NCBI GenBank assembly: GCA_937871295.1
Contig: CALMRE010000044.1
Coordinates: forward strand, 1-49,903
DNA: 49,903 nt
Direction of reading: 5' to 3'
DNA from: an uncultured bacterium
GTDB taxonomy: Bacteria > UBP6 > UBA1177 > JAKLFG01
Shown here: in pieces, positions 25,836 through 33,513 of the stretch
How the letters are laid out: each line of letters begins with the position of its first letter
Position numbering within the stretch: the first letter of the stretch is position 1
Notes under the pieces: model-generated
Seen by the model: only the letters and a program-made list of their open reading frames with translations
Databases searched by the model: none
What the model was told of the DNA's origin: nothing
Program-made: the position numbers and the translations under genes

Positions 25836-27566
25836 CTACGCGACGCCCGAGAACTTGGTGAGGGTGAGTGTTTCGGCGATGTTGTGGACCTGCGAGACCA
25901 TGCCGTCGATGTTGACGAGTATGTCGATGTAGGCCATCGACGCCTCCCCTTTGCAGGTCCCTTCCTGAAGCCGCTGGAAATGGCCCATCTTGGCGGCGCG
26001 CACCTTGTCCTTGATCTCCTTTTTCTTCATCGTGGCGGCGGCGAGGAACTCCTTCGCGTCGACCTCGACGCCGCTCAGCGGGACGATGGTCGCCTCGTAA
26101 AAATCCTCTATTTCGGTGACGATGTCGTGCAGTGAAGCGCGGGCGGCGTCGGACAGGAGCAGATTATCGTTCTTCATCTTGAGATAGCTTCGCGTCATGT
26201 TGGTCACATAATCGGCGTACTTCTCGAGGTTGTGGGCGCAGGTGATGTAGTTGCCGACCTTCGCCGCATCCTCGCGTGACAGCGACCGCTGTGACAAGGA
26301 CAGCAGGAACTCGGTGATCGCCTTGCGGTATTCGTCGATGAGTTCCTCGTTCTTCTCGATCTTCTCGGCCGCCACCCCCGCGTCTCGTTTCCCGCCGAGG
26401 ATATCGCGTATCCGCGTGGAGTTCTTCTTGACCCGTTCGGCCATCGCGAAGAGTTCCTTTTCCGATTCGAGGATGCCGATCGCGGGCGTTTCTACCAGCC
26501 CGTAGTGGATGTGGACGAACTGGCGGATCCCTTTCGACGGTTTCGCCTTCGGTTCGGGGACGATCTTTTTGACCGCGAAGGCGAGGAAGCCGATGAGCGG
26601 GGTGAAGAAGATGACGTTGGTGACATTGAAGAGCGTGTGGGCCATCGCGACATGCGGGCCGATGAAGGGTTTCGCGCCGATGGCCATGCCGTAGCGCGCC
26701 GCCTCTTCGGCGGTCTTTATCGTCAGGTCGGCGTCCTGCGGGATGAAGGTGTTGACCAGTTTGACGAAGGGGAAGAAGATGATGAGTATGATGATCACGC
26801 CGAAGACATTGAACAGGGTGTGGGCGAAGGCGGCCCGCTTGGCGTTGTGATTGGTCCCGATGCTCGCCAGCAGGGCCGTGATGGTGGTGCCGATGTTGTC
26901 GCCCAGTATCAGCGATACCGCGCCGGGAAAGGTGAGCAGTCCCTGCGTGGCCAGCGCGATGGCGATGCCGATGGTGGCCGAACTCGACTGGACCGCCACG
27001 GTGGTGGCCGTGCCGATGAGCACACCCAGCAGAACACTCCCGTAGCCGACGCCGTCGACCATCGTGAAGAAATGGACGAAGCCGGGGCTGTTGCGCAGGG
27101 GGCCGAGCCCGTCACTCATGGTGTTCATGCCGAGGAAGAGGAGTCCGAGGCCGAATACCGCCTCGCCGCTATAGCGAGCCGTCTCGTTGCGGCCGGCGAA
27201 ACGGAGCAGGACGCCGATGCCGATGATGACCATCGCGTATTTCACCACCGACAGCGATACCAGCCAGCCGGTGACGGTGGTGCCGATATTGGCGCCGAGA
27301 ATGACGCCGATCGCCTGCGTGAGGGTCATGAGTTGGGCGTTGACGAAACCGACCGTCATGACGGTGGTGGCCGAACTCGACTGGATGAGGGCGGTCACCG
27401 TCAGCCCGACGCCGATGGCCATGAAGCGGTTCTTCGTCAGGAAGCCGAGTACCTTGCGGAGCCGGTCGCCCGCCACCTTCTGCATCCCCTCCGACATGAT
27501 CTTCATGCCCATGAGGAACAGGCCGAGTCCGCCGAAGACCTCGAATCCTATCGTTTTCCAATCCAT
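25836..27566 (-). CDS. Na/Pi cotransporter (NptA-like) with PhoU-like C-terminus
   Basis: 576 residues. Two inverted Na_Pi_cotrans repeats carry the QSSSATT signature (IQSSSATTVMTVGFV and VQSSSATIGIAIALA) with GANIGTTVTG/GDNIGTTITA pairs. The C-terminal ~200 residues are helical and PhoU-like (ITCAHNLEKYADYVTNM). Such proteins move phosphate with sodium, or export it. The start is ATG at 27566 after GGGGTGAT. The promoter contains a perfect palindrome (separate entry). Confidence 0.93.
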   Translation of the reverse strand: MDWKTIGFEVFGGLGLFLMGMKIMSEGMQKVAGDRLRKVLGFLTKNRFMAIGVGLTVTALIQSSSATTVMTVGFVNAQLMTLTQAIGVILGANIGTTVTGWLVSLSVVKYAMVIIGIGVLLRFAGRNETARYSGEAVFGLGLLFLGMNTMSDGLGPLRNSPGFVHFFTMVDGVGYGSVLLGVLIGTATTVAVQSSSATIGIAIALATQGLLTFPGAVSLILGDNIGTTITALLASIGTNHNAKRAAFAHTLFNVFGVIIILIIFFPFVKLVNTFIPQDADLTIKTAEEAARYGMAIGAKPFIGPHVAMAHTLFNVTNVIFFTPLIGFLAFAVKKIVPEPKAKPSKGIRQFVHIHYGLVETPAIGILESEKELFAMAERVKKNSTRIRDILGGKRDAGVAAEKIEKNEELIDEYRKAITEFLLSLSQRSLSREDAAKVGNYITCAHNLEKYADYVTNMTRSYLKMKNDNLLLSDAARASLHDIVTEIEDFYEATIVPLSGVEVDAKEFLAAATMKKKEIKDKVRAAKMGHFQRLQEGTCKGEASMAYIDILVNIDGMVSQVHNIAETLTLTKFSGVA

Positions 27567-27604
27567 AAGATCACCCCGTTTGTGAGAAATCGGTTCGCGG
27601 TTCG

Positions 27605-27633
27605 TTAATACACGGTTACCGTGCGATTAGCAA
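27605..27633 (-). promoter_or_regulatory. promoter with palindromic operator upstream of the Na/Pi transporter
   Basis: Minus strand: TTGCTA (27633-27628), 17-base spacer, TATTAA (27610-27605). The spacer contains the perfect inverted repeat CACGGTTACCGTG (27611-27623), with outer TAAT/ATTA extending the symmetry. The position between -35 and -10 suits a repressor. Confidence 0.5.
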
Positions 27634-27668
27634 CAAAAGCGGGGGAAATTGTAAAAAAGAGATGCCGG

Positions 27669-27935
27669 TTAGGGGAAAGCCCGATATATTTCCTTGCGAT
27701 GTAAAATCCGCGCGAACTCGACTACGCCGTTCTCGTAAAAGAAGCCGACACGATAATCGCCCAACCGAACACGATATGCATTCTTTGCACCGGCAAGTTT
27801 CTTGAGGTTGCCTATCTTGGCGAGGGAAGGTGCAGATTCGAATTCTTCAATAAGAATAAACAGTTTCTTGCGTGTTGCCTTGTCTCCGATATCGTCTATG
27901 TCACGGCTGAAGCGTGCAAGGAACCGTATCTGCAT
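27669..27935 (-). CDS. RelE/ParE-family toxin
   Basis: 88 residues, typical length. The family pattern is clear: N-terminal FLARFSRDIDDI, then KLAGAKNAYRVRLGDYRVGFFYENG and ARILHRKEIYR. RelE-type toxins cleave ribosome-bound mRNA; ParE types inhibit gyrase; sequence alone leans to RelE-like. The ATG overlaps the antitoxin stop (TGATG). Confidence 0.88.
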   Translation of the reverse strand: MQIRFLARFSRDIDDIGDKATRKKLFILIEEFESAPSLAKIGNLKKLAGAKNAYRVRLGDYRVGFFYENGVVEFARILHRKEIYRAFP

Positions 27936-28132
27936 CAGTCGCGCAGTTTTTTAAGAATGGTCTCTTTCTTGACGCACTGTGAGCGATCGCAATTCTGCAT
28001 CAACGAGGCGAGGCCGATATCTTCCCTTTCCGTCGCGGAGAGTTTGCGGAAGGCGAAGTTCATTTTCTTGAAAAGCGCCGTGATGAGACGCTCTTCAACT
28101 TTATCGCGCGGAGTTATCACGATGGCGTTCAT
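27935..28132 (-). CDS. antitoxin of the RelE-type pair
   Basis: 65 residues from the ATG at 28132 with AAGGAGG eight bases before; a GTG at 28138 is too close to that site. The body (ITPRDKVEERLITALFKKMNF...LSATEREDIGLASLMQ) is helical and fits small antitoxins placed before RelE-like genes. DNA-binding family not determined. Confidence 0.75.
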   Translation of the reverse strand: MNAIVITPRDKVEERLITALFKKMNFAFRKLSATEREDIGLASLMQNCDRSQCVKKETILKKLRD

Positions 28133-28159
28133 AGTCACGACCTCCTTCGTGTGGATGCC

Positions 28160-28453
28160 TTACAACTTGAAGAGGCTGTTGAGCTTGGCCTTGGCGTCGA
28201 GTTCGTCGCCGCCGTCGCCCTCCTCGGCCTGCTTGAATTCGAAGGCGGCACAGAAGTTCTGCGTATTGCGTTCGCGGACGAAGGCGGTCGAGGTCTCGCG
28301 ACATTCGTTCGGGTAGCCCGGTTCGTGGAAACGGCAGTTCATACAGCAGTGCAGATCGGCGTAACAGTGCGGGCAGACATCCTGACGGCCCACTTTGCCG
28401 CGGATATCTTCGAGTTCCTCAAGGGACTTGCTGCAGTTGAAGCATTTGTACAT
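28160..28453 (-). CDS. small zinc-ribbon protein
   Basis: 97 residues. Several Cys pairs are visible: CFNCSK, CPHC, CCMNC, plus CRE and a distal FCAAFEF. The first and second pairs can form a zinc ribbon. The GGAG site fits the ATG at 28453 better than the one at 28465. Similar orphans occur in deltaproteobacterial genomes; no function known to me. Confidence 0.75.
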   Translation of the reverse strand: MYKCFNCSKSLEELEDIRGKVGRQDVCPHCYADLHCCMNCRFHEPGYPNECRETSTAFVRERNTQNFCAAFEFKQAEEGDGGDELDAKAKLNSLFKL

Positions 28454-28540
28454 GGGCGTCTCCATTCACAAAAACCTTTCCCAATATACCGATGCGCGCG
28501 CCGAAATCAAGAGGAAAAAATACCTCACCTCGACCTTTTC

Positions 28541-28659
28541 AACCTCACCCGCCACTTTTCGTGGCCGCCCTCTCCGTAGAGCAGAGAGGGCTCTTGCGGA
28601 ATTTTATTTTTACCTTCCCTGCACGACGGGGAAGGGGGACCGCTTGCGGTGGATGAGGT
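28541..28659. repeat. dispersed palindromic repeat, copy 1
   Basis: A ~119-base element bounded by AACCTCACCCGCC and GGTGGATGAGGT (imperfect terminal inverted repeats), with inner hairpins CCCTCT...AGAGGG and CTTCCC...GGGAAG. It fills most of the 244-base gap before the YciB-like gene. A closely similar copy is at 32258. Confidence 0.8.
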
Positions 28660-28662
28660 ATA

Positions 28663-28690
28663 TTGACAATCTGTTCCTCTTTGCTAGGCT
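28663..28690 (+). promoter_or_regulatory. promoter of the YciB-like gene
   Basis: TTGACA (28663-28668), 16-base spacer, TAGGCT (28685-28690). The predicted start coincides with the ATG at 28698, and no ribosome site is present, which suggests a leaderless mRNA. Confidence 0.55.
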
Positions 28691-28697
28691 TGCACCC

Positions 28698-29297
28698 ATG
28701 AAAACTTCGACGCTCGCCCGCTCTCTTCTCCTCGGCTTTTTGCCGATACTGATATTCATCGTCGTCGAAGAAATCTACGGCACCGTCGCCGGCATCGTCG
28801 CCGCCATCGCGCTGGGCATCGTCGAGATCGCCGTCATCTACCTCAAAGAAAAGCGGTTCGACCGGCTGGTGCTGTTCGATATCGGGCTTGTCGCCGCGCT
28901 GGGCGGCATATCGCTGCTGTTCGCCAACGAGATATTCTTCAAACTCAAACCGGCCCTATTCGAGTTCTTCTTCTGCGGTATGATGGCGCTGTCACTCTGG
29001 GGCAGGGTGCCGCTCATCCAGATGATGATGCAGAGGCAGATGCGCGGCACGGGGTTGGCCGTGGCCCCCGATAACCCGGCGATCATCAAGATGCTAACGG
29101 TGCTGTTTTTCTTATTTTTATTTCACGGGGCGCTCACCGCGTGGGCGGCGGTCTATGCGACCTCGGCGGCCTGGGGCTTCATCTCCGGGCCGCTCCTCTA
29201 CATACTTTTCGGCCTCATGTTCCTAGTGCAGTTCGTGAAGATGAAGATACGGAGACCTTCTGCAACCTCATCCGGCCTGCGGCCACCTTCTCCGTAG
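28698..29297 (+). CDS. septation protein A (YciB)-like inner-membrane protein
   Basis: 199 residues with about five membrane segments. Patterns such as LLLGFLPILIFIVVEEIYG, IYLKEKRFDRLVLFDIGLV and WAAVYATSAAWGFISG fit the intracellular septation protein A family of inner-membrane proteins, although identity to E. coli YciB looks low. The last ~8 codons and the stop codon are supplied by a copy of the dispersed repeat beginning at 29274, so the original C-terminus may have been replaced. Confidence 0.7.
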   Translation: MKTSTLARSLLLGFLPILIFIVVEEIYGTVAGIVAAIALGIVEIAVIYLKEKRFDRLVLFDIGLVAALGGISLLFANEIFFKLKPALFEFFFCGMMALSLWGRVPLIQMMMQRQMRGTGLAVAPDNPAIIKMLTVLFFLFLFHGALTAWAAVYATSAAWGFISGPLLYILFGLMFLVQFVKMKIRRPSATSSGLRPPSP

Positions 29298-29355
29298 AGC
29301 AGAGAAGGTAAAAAGGTCTCTCCTCCGCACTACGGAGGAGACGGAAGAGGAGGTT
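29274..29355. repeat. dispersed palindromic repeat, copy 3 (short variant)
   Basis: An ~82-base element bounded by AACCTCA and GAGGAGGTT, with hairpin ACCTTCTC...GAGAAGGT and a second hairpin CTCCTCCG...CGGAGGAG. It lies between convergent genes and overlaps the end of the YciB-like gene; it may act as a bidirectional terminator. Confidence 0.7.
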
Positions 29356-29372
29356 GAAGTGGAGTGTGTTCG

Positions 29373-29699
29373 TTATTTCTTCGATTTCTTCGGTTTCGGG
29401 GTGGGGAGGGCGTCGGCGGTGAGGCGGGCGAGTTCCGCGAGCCATTCCTGATCGTCGAGTTGTTCGTCGATGAGGAAGTGCGGTTTGGCGCCGGAGTAGG
29501 GGGGCGCTTCGGTCGGGTCGCCGATGAAGGCGCGGCCGGCGGCGGTCGGTTTCACGAAGAGTTGGTTGTCGCAGACGAGGGCGATCACTTTGCCGTCGAG
29601 ATAGACGGCGTATTCACCGAACATCTTCCGCGCGGTGATCTCTCCGGCGGTTTTCATCTGGCCGGTCACATAGTCTATGAAACTCTTTTCGGTGGACAT
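29373..29699 (-). CDS. TfoX N-terminal domain protein
   Basis: 108 residues. The TfoX_N pattern is good: VTGQMKTAGEITARKMFGEYAVYLDGKVIALVCDNQLFVKPT (key MFGEY and D.QLF.K.T), ending in a Lys-rich tail. Proteins of this class occur widely as orphans; the link to competence is known only for the two-domain proteins. ATG at 29699. Confidence 0.88.
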   Translation of the reverse strand: MSTEKSFIDYVTGQMKTAGEITARKMFGEYAVYLDGKVIALVCDNQLFVKPTAAGRAFIGDPTEAPPYSGAKPHFLIDEQLDDQEWLAELARLTADALPTPKPKKSKK

Positions 29700-29852
29700 G
29701 GTCTTAACTCCGCAGGCAAAGTTCAGTATGTTGGCAAAAGAGCTTATTTCTCTGATAGACGATGGCAAGAGATTCTTTGAATTCCTAATGCTATAAGTTG
29801 ATTTTAGTCTTTTCCATGTTAGATTAATTGAAGATTCTGAAGCGGAGGATGT

Positions 29853-30521
29853 ATGAAAGAGCTTTTCAAAAACGCACTTACCTGCAAAGTTGCACTGGCA
29901 TGGCTGGGTATGCGTTCTTCTGAAGAGGCATGGCATCAGTGCGACCGTGTCGATTGGATGTTAAGCGAAATGCGTCAGATCGGGTATAAGAATGAAAAAG
30001 GCATAAGGTTGTTTGCCTGTATGTGTGTGCGACAAACGCCTCTGGGTGACGGACGGGTAGTTTGGGATTTATTGGATGATGTCCGCAGTAAAAAAGCCGT
30101 TGATGTTGCAGAAAAATTTGCACATGGAATAGCGACATCTGCCGAACTTCTAGCTGCTGAATGTGGGGCCTATAGCACACAACAAGCTCCCATTTATACA
30201 AGCCCCGCGAGCCTCGGAAGGTACGCCAATCTTGTGGCCTATGCCAGCGCCGCCGCCGCCGCTGCGGCAAGCACTTATGAGATATATGCAGAGTGCGCTG
30301 CAAGCTGGGCTTCTGCGGCATCTGCTCGACACCCCTATTCTGAAGACATTGTTGCTATGCTTGCATATTGGGCCGCAACTAGCCGTCCCAGTGATACGAG
30401 TGCTTATAGTGAGGCATATCTCGCATCTGAAGATTCAGACGCGTCTATTGCTGCGAGAAAATGGCAGGCAGACAAGTTGCGAGAAATGGTTCCTTGGTCT
30501 GAAGTAAAAAATTTGTTATAA
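29853..30521 (+). CDS. Ala-rich protein of unknown function in an AT-rich island
   Basis: 222 residues, good GGAGG site. The middle is strongly helical and Ala-rich (YASAAAAAAASTYEIYAECA). The order of features (RLFACMCVRQ, WDLLDDVRSKKAVDVAEKFAHG, Ala-rich stretch, AARKWQADKLREMV at the end) recalls proteins abundant in planctomycete genomes, often beside uncharacterised domains. The GC content is much lower than the surrounding sequence, so recent transfer is likely. No activity can be assigned. Confidence 0.65.
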   Translation: MKELFKNALTCKVALAWLGMRSSEEAWHQCDRVDWMLSEMRQIGYKNEKGIRLFACMCVRQTPLGDGRVVWDLLDDVRSKKAVDVAEKFAHGIATSAELLAAECGAYSTQQAPIYTSPASLGRYANLVAYASAAAAAAASTYEIYAECAASWASAASARHPYSEDIVAMLAYWAATSRPSDTSAYSEAYLASEDSDASIAARKWQADKLREMVPWSEVKNLL

Positions 30522-30564
30522 TGGTGAATTCCCACAGCATCATCGCTTCCTGTTGGAGGTCTGT

Positions 30565-31554
30565 ATGGCTAAGGTAAGAAAAAGAATCAGCAATGCGTTG
30601 GCAACCTCCATATTATATAGATGTGCTAAAACCTGTTGCGTTTGCAAAATTCCCCAAAAGGCATTGCAAATTCATCACATAGATGAAAACACAGAAAACA
30701 ATGTCGAAGAGAATTTGGTAGCTCTTTGCCAAGACTGCCATGACGAGGCACATACAAATCATAGATTGTCCCAAAACCTTACGGAAGAACGATTGATAGC
30801 TTTTAAAAACAGATGGGAAGAGGAAATAGCCGAAAGAGCATCGGAAGCAATGCTCCCGCATTCGGATGGGATATCACAAGCAATGTGGACCTATGTAAAT
30901 CATCAATGGTTGCCGGAAATCATGAGGGCTAAACATGTTAGCTTTGATCCGGAAAGATTCTCGTTGTTAAGAGCAGAAAATTTAATTGATGAAGATGGTT
31001 TTCCGATATTTCAAACAGAACCTAGAGGTAGAGTTCTAGCCACCGTTTATGACCATTTTGATTGCGCGGATGCTCGACATCTCCATCTTATGTATATAGA
31101 TGCTGTTGATAAGCTCATTTTAAACTCAAATCCCATTGAACTTGGAGCAATTTGGAAGAAATCAGAAATGCGTTCAGTTTTGAATCCAGGAGCTTTGTGT
31201 TTCTGCATAAGAGGTTTTAGATTCAAAAGAATAGGGCGGAGAGAAAACAAAGAAGAAAACCGATTGGCTTATGCTCAATCCAAGGGTATCAGAATAGAAT
31301 TCCTAGTAAATACAAGACATATGTATGGCGACTCTTCGCTATATTTGCATTTTACTGGCAATAGCGTAGTTGCTGTATTGATGATAGTGAGAAACATTGT
31401 TACAGAAAATGGATTGCTTTTAATTCAGGCCACACCATTAGCCATGGGAACTGGATTTTCTTGCAGTGATTATAACTCGCCGTATGACTTACGGTACGGT
31501 TGGGCGACTGGAAATACTTTGCCACAGAATGATGGTGACGCTGAAGAGGATTAG
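30565..31554 (+). CDS. HNH endonuclease-domain protein
   Basis: 329 residues from the ATG at 30565 (TTGGAGG upstream). The N-terminal ~90 residues hold an HNH nuclease with zinc ligands: CCVCKIP...LQIHHIDENTENNVEENLVALCQDCHDEAH, so histidines and Asn are in place. The remaining ~240 residues (FDPERFSLLRAENLIDEDGF...YDHFDCADARHLHLMYID) are not recognised and may be a sensor or target-binding domain. AT-rich (about 40% GC), unlike neighbours; probably a transferred defence or mobile gene with the preceding Ala-rich gene. Confidence 0.82.
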   Translation: MAKVRKRISNALATSILYRCAKTCCVCKIPQKALQIHHIDENTENNVEENLVALCQDCHDEAHTNHRLSQNLTEERLIAFKNRWEEEIAERASEAMLPHSDGISQAMWTYVNHQWLPEIMRAKHVSFDPERFSLLRAENLIDEDGFPIFQTEPRGRVLATVYDHFDCADARHLHLMYIDAVDKLILNSNPIELGAIWKKSEMRSVLNPGALCFCIRGFRFKRIGRRENKEENRLAYAQSKGIRIEFLVNTRHMYGDSSLYLHFTGNSVVAVLMIVRNIVTENGLLLIQATPLAMGTGFSCSDYNSPYDLRYGWATGNTLPQNDGDAEED

Positions 31555-31568
31555 CTTTAGCTGGCCCG

Positions 31569-32186
31569 CTACAGCGGCGCCTGCTTGAGTTCGCGGAGCG
31601 CCGCCGAGAGGACGCGGAAGGCGGAACGGAGGAAAAGCAGGAGTAGTCCGGCGGCGACCACAAGATCGGGCCAACCCGCGCCGGTCGCCCAGACGCCGCC
31701 CGCCGCGACGAAGACCGACAGGTTCGACGCGATATCGTTGCGCGAACACTCCCAGACCGAACTCATGTTGATATCTTCCTTCCGATGCCGCCACAGGAGG
31801 AACAGGCAGGTCCCGTTCGCCGCGAGCCCGACGAGGCTGAATATCCCCATCGTCTCGAAGATCGGTACCGCCGGGTTGATGAGTTTGTAGGTGAGCTGTC
31901 CCGCGACCACCAGCGCCGCGAGGAGGATGAGCAGTCCCTTGAACAGCGCCACTTTCGCCTTCATGCGGGTGCCGAGCGCCACGGCGTAGAGACTGAGGGC
32001 GTAGGTGAGGGCGTCGCCGAGGTTGTCGAGGCTGTCGGACAAAAGCGCGGTCGATCCGGCGTACAACGCCGCCGCGACGATGACGAAGAACATCACCGCG
32101 TTGATGATGAGCACTATTTTGAGCGTCGCGCTCTGCCGTTCGCGCAGGGCGCTCAGATCGCAGTTGTCGCAAGAGCAACCGGCCAT
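31569..32186 (-). CDS. CDF-type cation transporter
   Basis: 205 residues, four to five membrane segments. The first metal site is the SDSLDNLGDALTYALSLYA motif; the second is CSRNDIASNLSV, i.e. DxxxN in place of the usual HxxxD. This variant is found in a subgroup of COG1230 cation transporters. The N-terminal CSCDNC may bind metal. Probably exports Zn, Co or similar divalent ions. The ATG at 32186 has a GGAGG site; the longer frame upstream has no start signal. Confidence 0.88.
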   Translation of the reverse strand: MAGCSCDNCDLSALRERQSATLKIVLIINAVMFFVIVAAALYAGSTALLSDSLDNLGDALTYALSLYAVALGTRMKAKVALFKGLLILLAALVVAGQLTYKLINPAVPIFETMGIFSLVGLAANGTCLFLLWRHRKEDINMSSVWECSRNDIASNLSVFVAAGGVWATGAGWPDLVVAAGLLLLFLRSAFRVLSAALRELKQAPL

Positions 32187-32257
32187 CGGTACCTCCGTCA
32201 AACTTGATCCATCGTAGCAACATGGGCGGGGAAAGCAATACCGCATACCAACCTTCT

Positions 32258-32384
32258 ACCTCACCCGCTGCTGGCGCAGCCGCCCTCTCCGTCGAGCATA
32301 GAGGGCTCTTGCGGAATTTTCTTTTTAACCTTCCCCGCACGACGGGGAAGGGGGACCGCGTGCGGTGGATGCGGTGGATGAGGT
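32258..32384. repeat. dispersed palindromic repeat, copy 2
   Basis: ~127 bases bounded by ACCTCACCCGC and GCGGTGGATGAGGT, most of it alignable to copy 1 (shared CCGCCCTCTCCGT, GAGGGCTCTTGCGGAATTTT and CGACGGGGAAGGGGGACCGC). It fills the gap between the CDF transporter and the GGDEF gene; a duplicated GCGGTGGAT lies at its end. Confidence 0.8.
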
Positions 32385-32408
32385 TGAGAGAGGGGCCGAG
32401 GTATTTAT

Positions 32409-32437
32409 TTGCCTCCTTCTTCACTATCCGCTATAGT
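32409..32437 (+). promoter_or_regulatory. promoter of the PAS-GGDEF gene
   Basis: TTGCCT (32409-32414), 17-base spacer, TATAGT (32432-32437), 23 bases before the ATG. Confidence 0.55.
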
Positions 32438-32460
32438 CCGTGCGGACCACGGAGGGCGCG

Positions 32461-33363
32461 ATGCATTTCGGCGACGATATCCACAAATTGGTGCTCGACA
32501 ACCTCTACGACGGCGTCTACTTCACCGACACCGACCGCCGCATCACTTACTGGAACAAGGCGGCCGAACGGATCACCGGCTTCACCGCCGCCGAGGTGAT
32601 GGGCCGTCACTGCCACGACAATATCCTCAACCATGTCGACGAGGACGGCACACAGCTCTGTTTCGGTCCCTGTCCGCTCGCCAACTGCATGCGCGACAAC
32701 CAACTCCGCGAACGGGAGATATATCTGCACCACAAGGACGGCCACCGCATCCCGGTGCTGGTCCGCGTCGCCCCGGTCCATGACGCGAAGGGGAACTTGC
32801 TCGGTGCGGTCGAGATCTTCAGCGACCGTTTCTCGCACGACGAGATGCGCAACCGTGTCGAGGAACTGGAGCGGCGGGCGATGATGGACGGCCTGACCAA
32901 GACCGCCACCCGCGGCTACACCGAGACGGTCATCCGTCAGCGGCTGGAGGAATACCGGCGCTACGGCTGGTCGTTCGGCATCCTCTTTTTCGACATCGAC
33001 AATTTCAAGCGGCTCAACGATACTTACGGCCACGCGGCGGGCGACAAGGTGCTGGCGATGACGGCGCGGACGCTTCTCTACAATGTCCGGTCGTTCGATC
33101 TGGTGGGGCGCTGGGGTGGCGAGGAGTTCGTCGTGGCGGTGCGCGCCAGCGACGCCGAGAGTCTGCGGAAACTTGCGTCGAAACTGTGGCGGCTCGTCGG
33201 GTCGTCGGTCCTTCACGAAGGCGAGATGGTGCTCGCGGCCACCGTTTCGGTCGGCGCGACGCTTATCCTGCCGGGCGATACGGCCGAATCGGTCGTCGCG
33301 CGGGCCGATTCGCTGATGTATGAAAGTAAGCGGGGCGGCAAGAACCGCGTCACGGTCGGATAA
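32461..33363 (+). CDS. PAS-GGDEF diguanylate cyclase
   Basis: 300 residues. N-terminal PAS domain (LDNLYDGVYFTDTDRRITYWNKAAERITG), a Cys-containing insert (LCFGPCPLANCM) that might bind metal or redox cofactor, short coiled coil, then GGDEF domain with FFDIDNFKRLNDTYGHAAGD and active site WGGEEF. Makes cyclic di-GMP, cytoplasmic since no membrane segment. The usual LTGLxNR is LTKTATR here. No I-site RxxD is obvious before GGEEF. Confidence 0.92.
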   Translation: MHFGDDIHKLVLDNLYDGVYFTDTDRRITYWNKAAERITGFTAAEVMGRHCHDNILNHVDEDGTQLCFGPCPLANCMRDNQLREREIYLHHKDGHRIPVLVRVAPVHDAKGNLLGAVEIFSDRFSHDEMRNRVEELERRAMMDGLTKTATRGYTETVIRQRLEEYRRYGWSFGILFFDIDNFKRLNDTYGHAAGDKVLAMTARTLLYNVRSFDLVGRWGGEEFVVAVRASDAESLRKLASKLWRLVGSSVLHEGEMVLAATVSVGATLILPGDTAESVVARADSLMYESKRGGKNRVTVG

Positions 33364-33431
33364 TGTCGTCGTTCTCTAATCTTCCGTAAAGTTGCCCCAT
33401 CGAGAATTCTTTTGAAATCATCCGAAAAAAA

Positions 33432-33460
33432 TTGAAAACATTCTTTTGCCTCGGTATAGT
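33432..33460 (+). promoter_or_regulatory. promoter of the NuoEF fusion gene
   Basis: TTGAAA (33432-33437), 17-base spacer, TATAGT (33455-33460), about 50 bases before the ATG. Confidence 0.6.
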
Positions 33461-33513
33461 CGGGCGGCGAGTTTTCCAGTTCCTTTTATTTTTATATTTG
33501 AACGAGGTGACGC

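Noticed and set aside
29700-29936. N-terminal extension of the TfoX-like protein to 29936
   Set aside because: The family's normal start is at 29699; the extension has no conserved features and runs into the start of the next gene.
28541-32384. Insertion sequence or CRISPR array
   Set aside because: No transposase gene, and three unevenly spaced palindromic copies do not form a spacer array.
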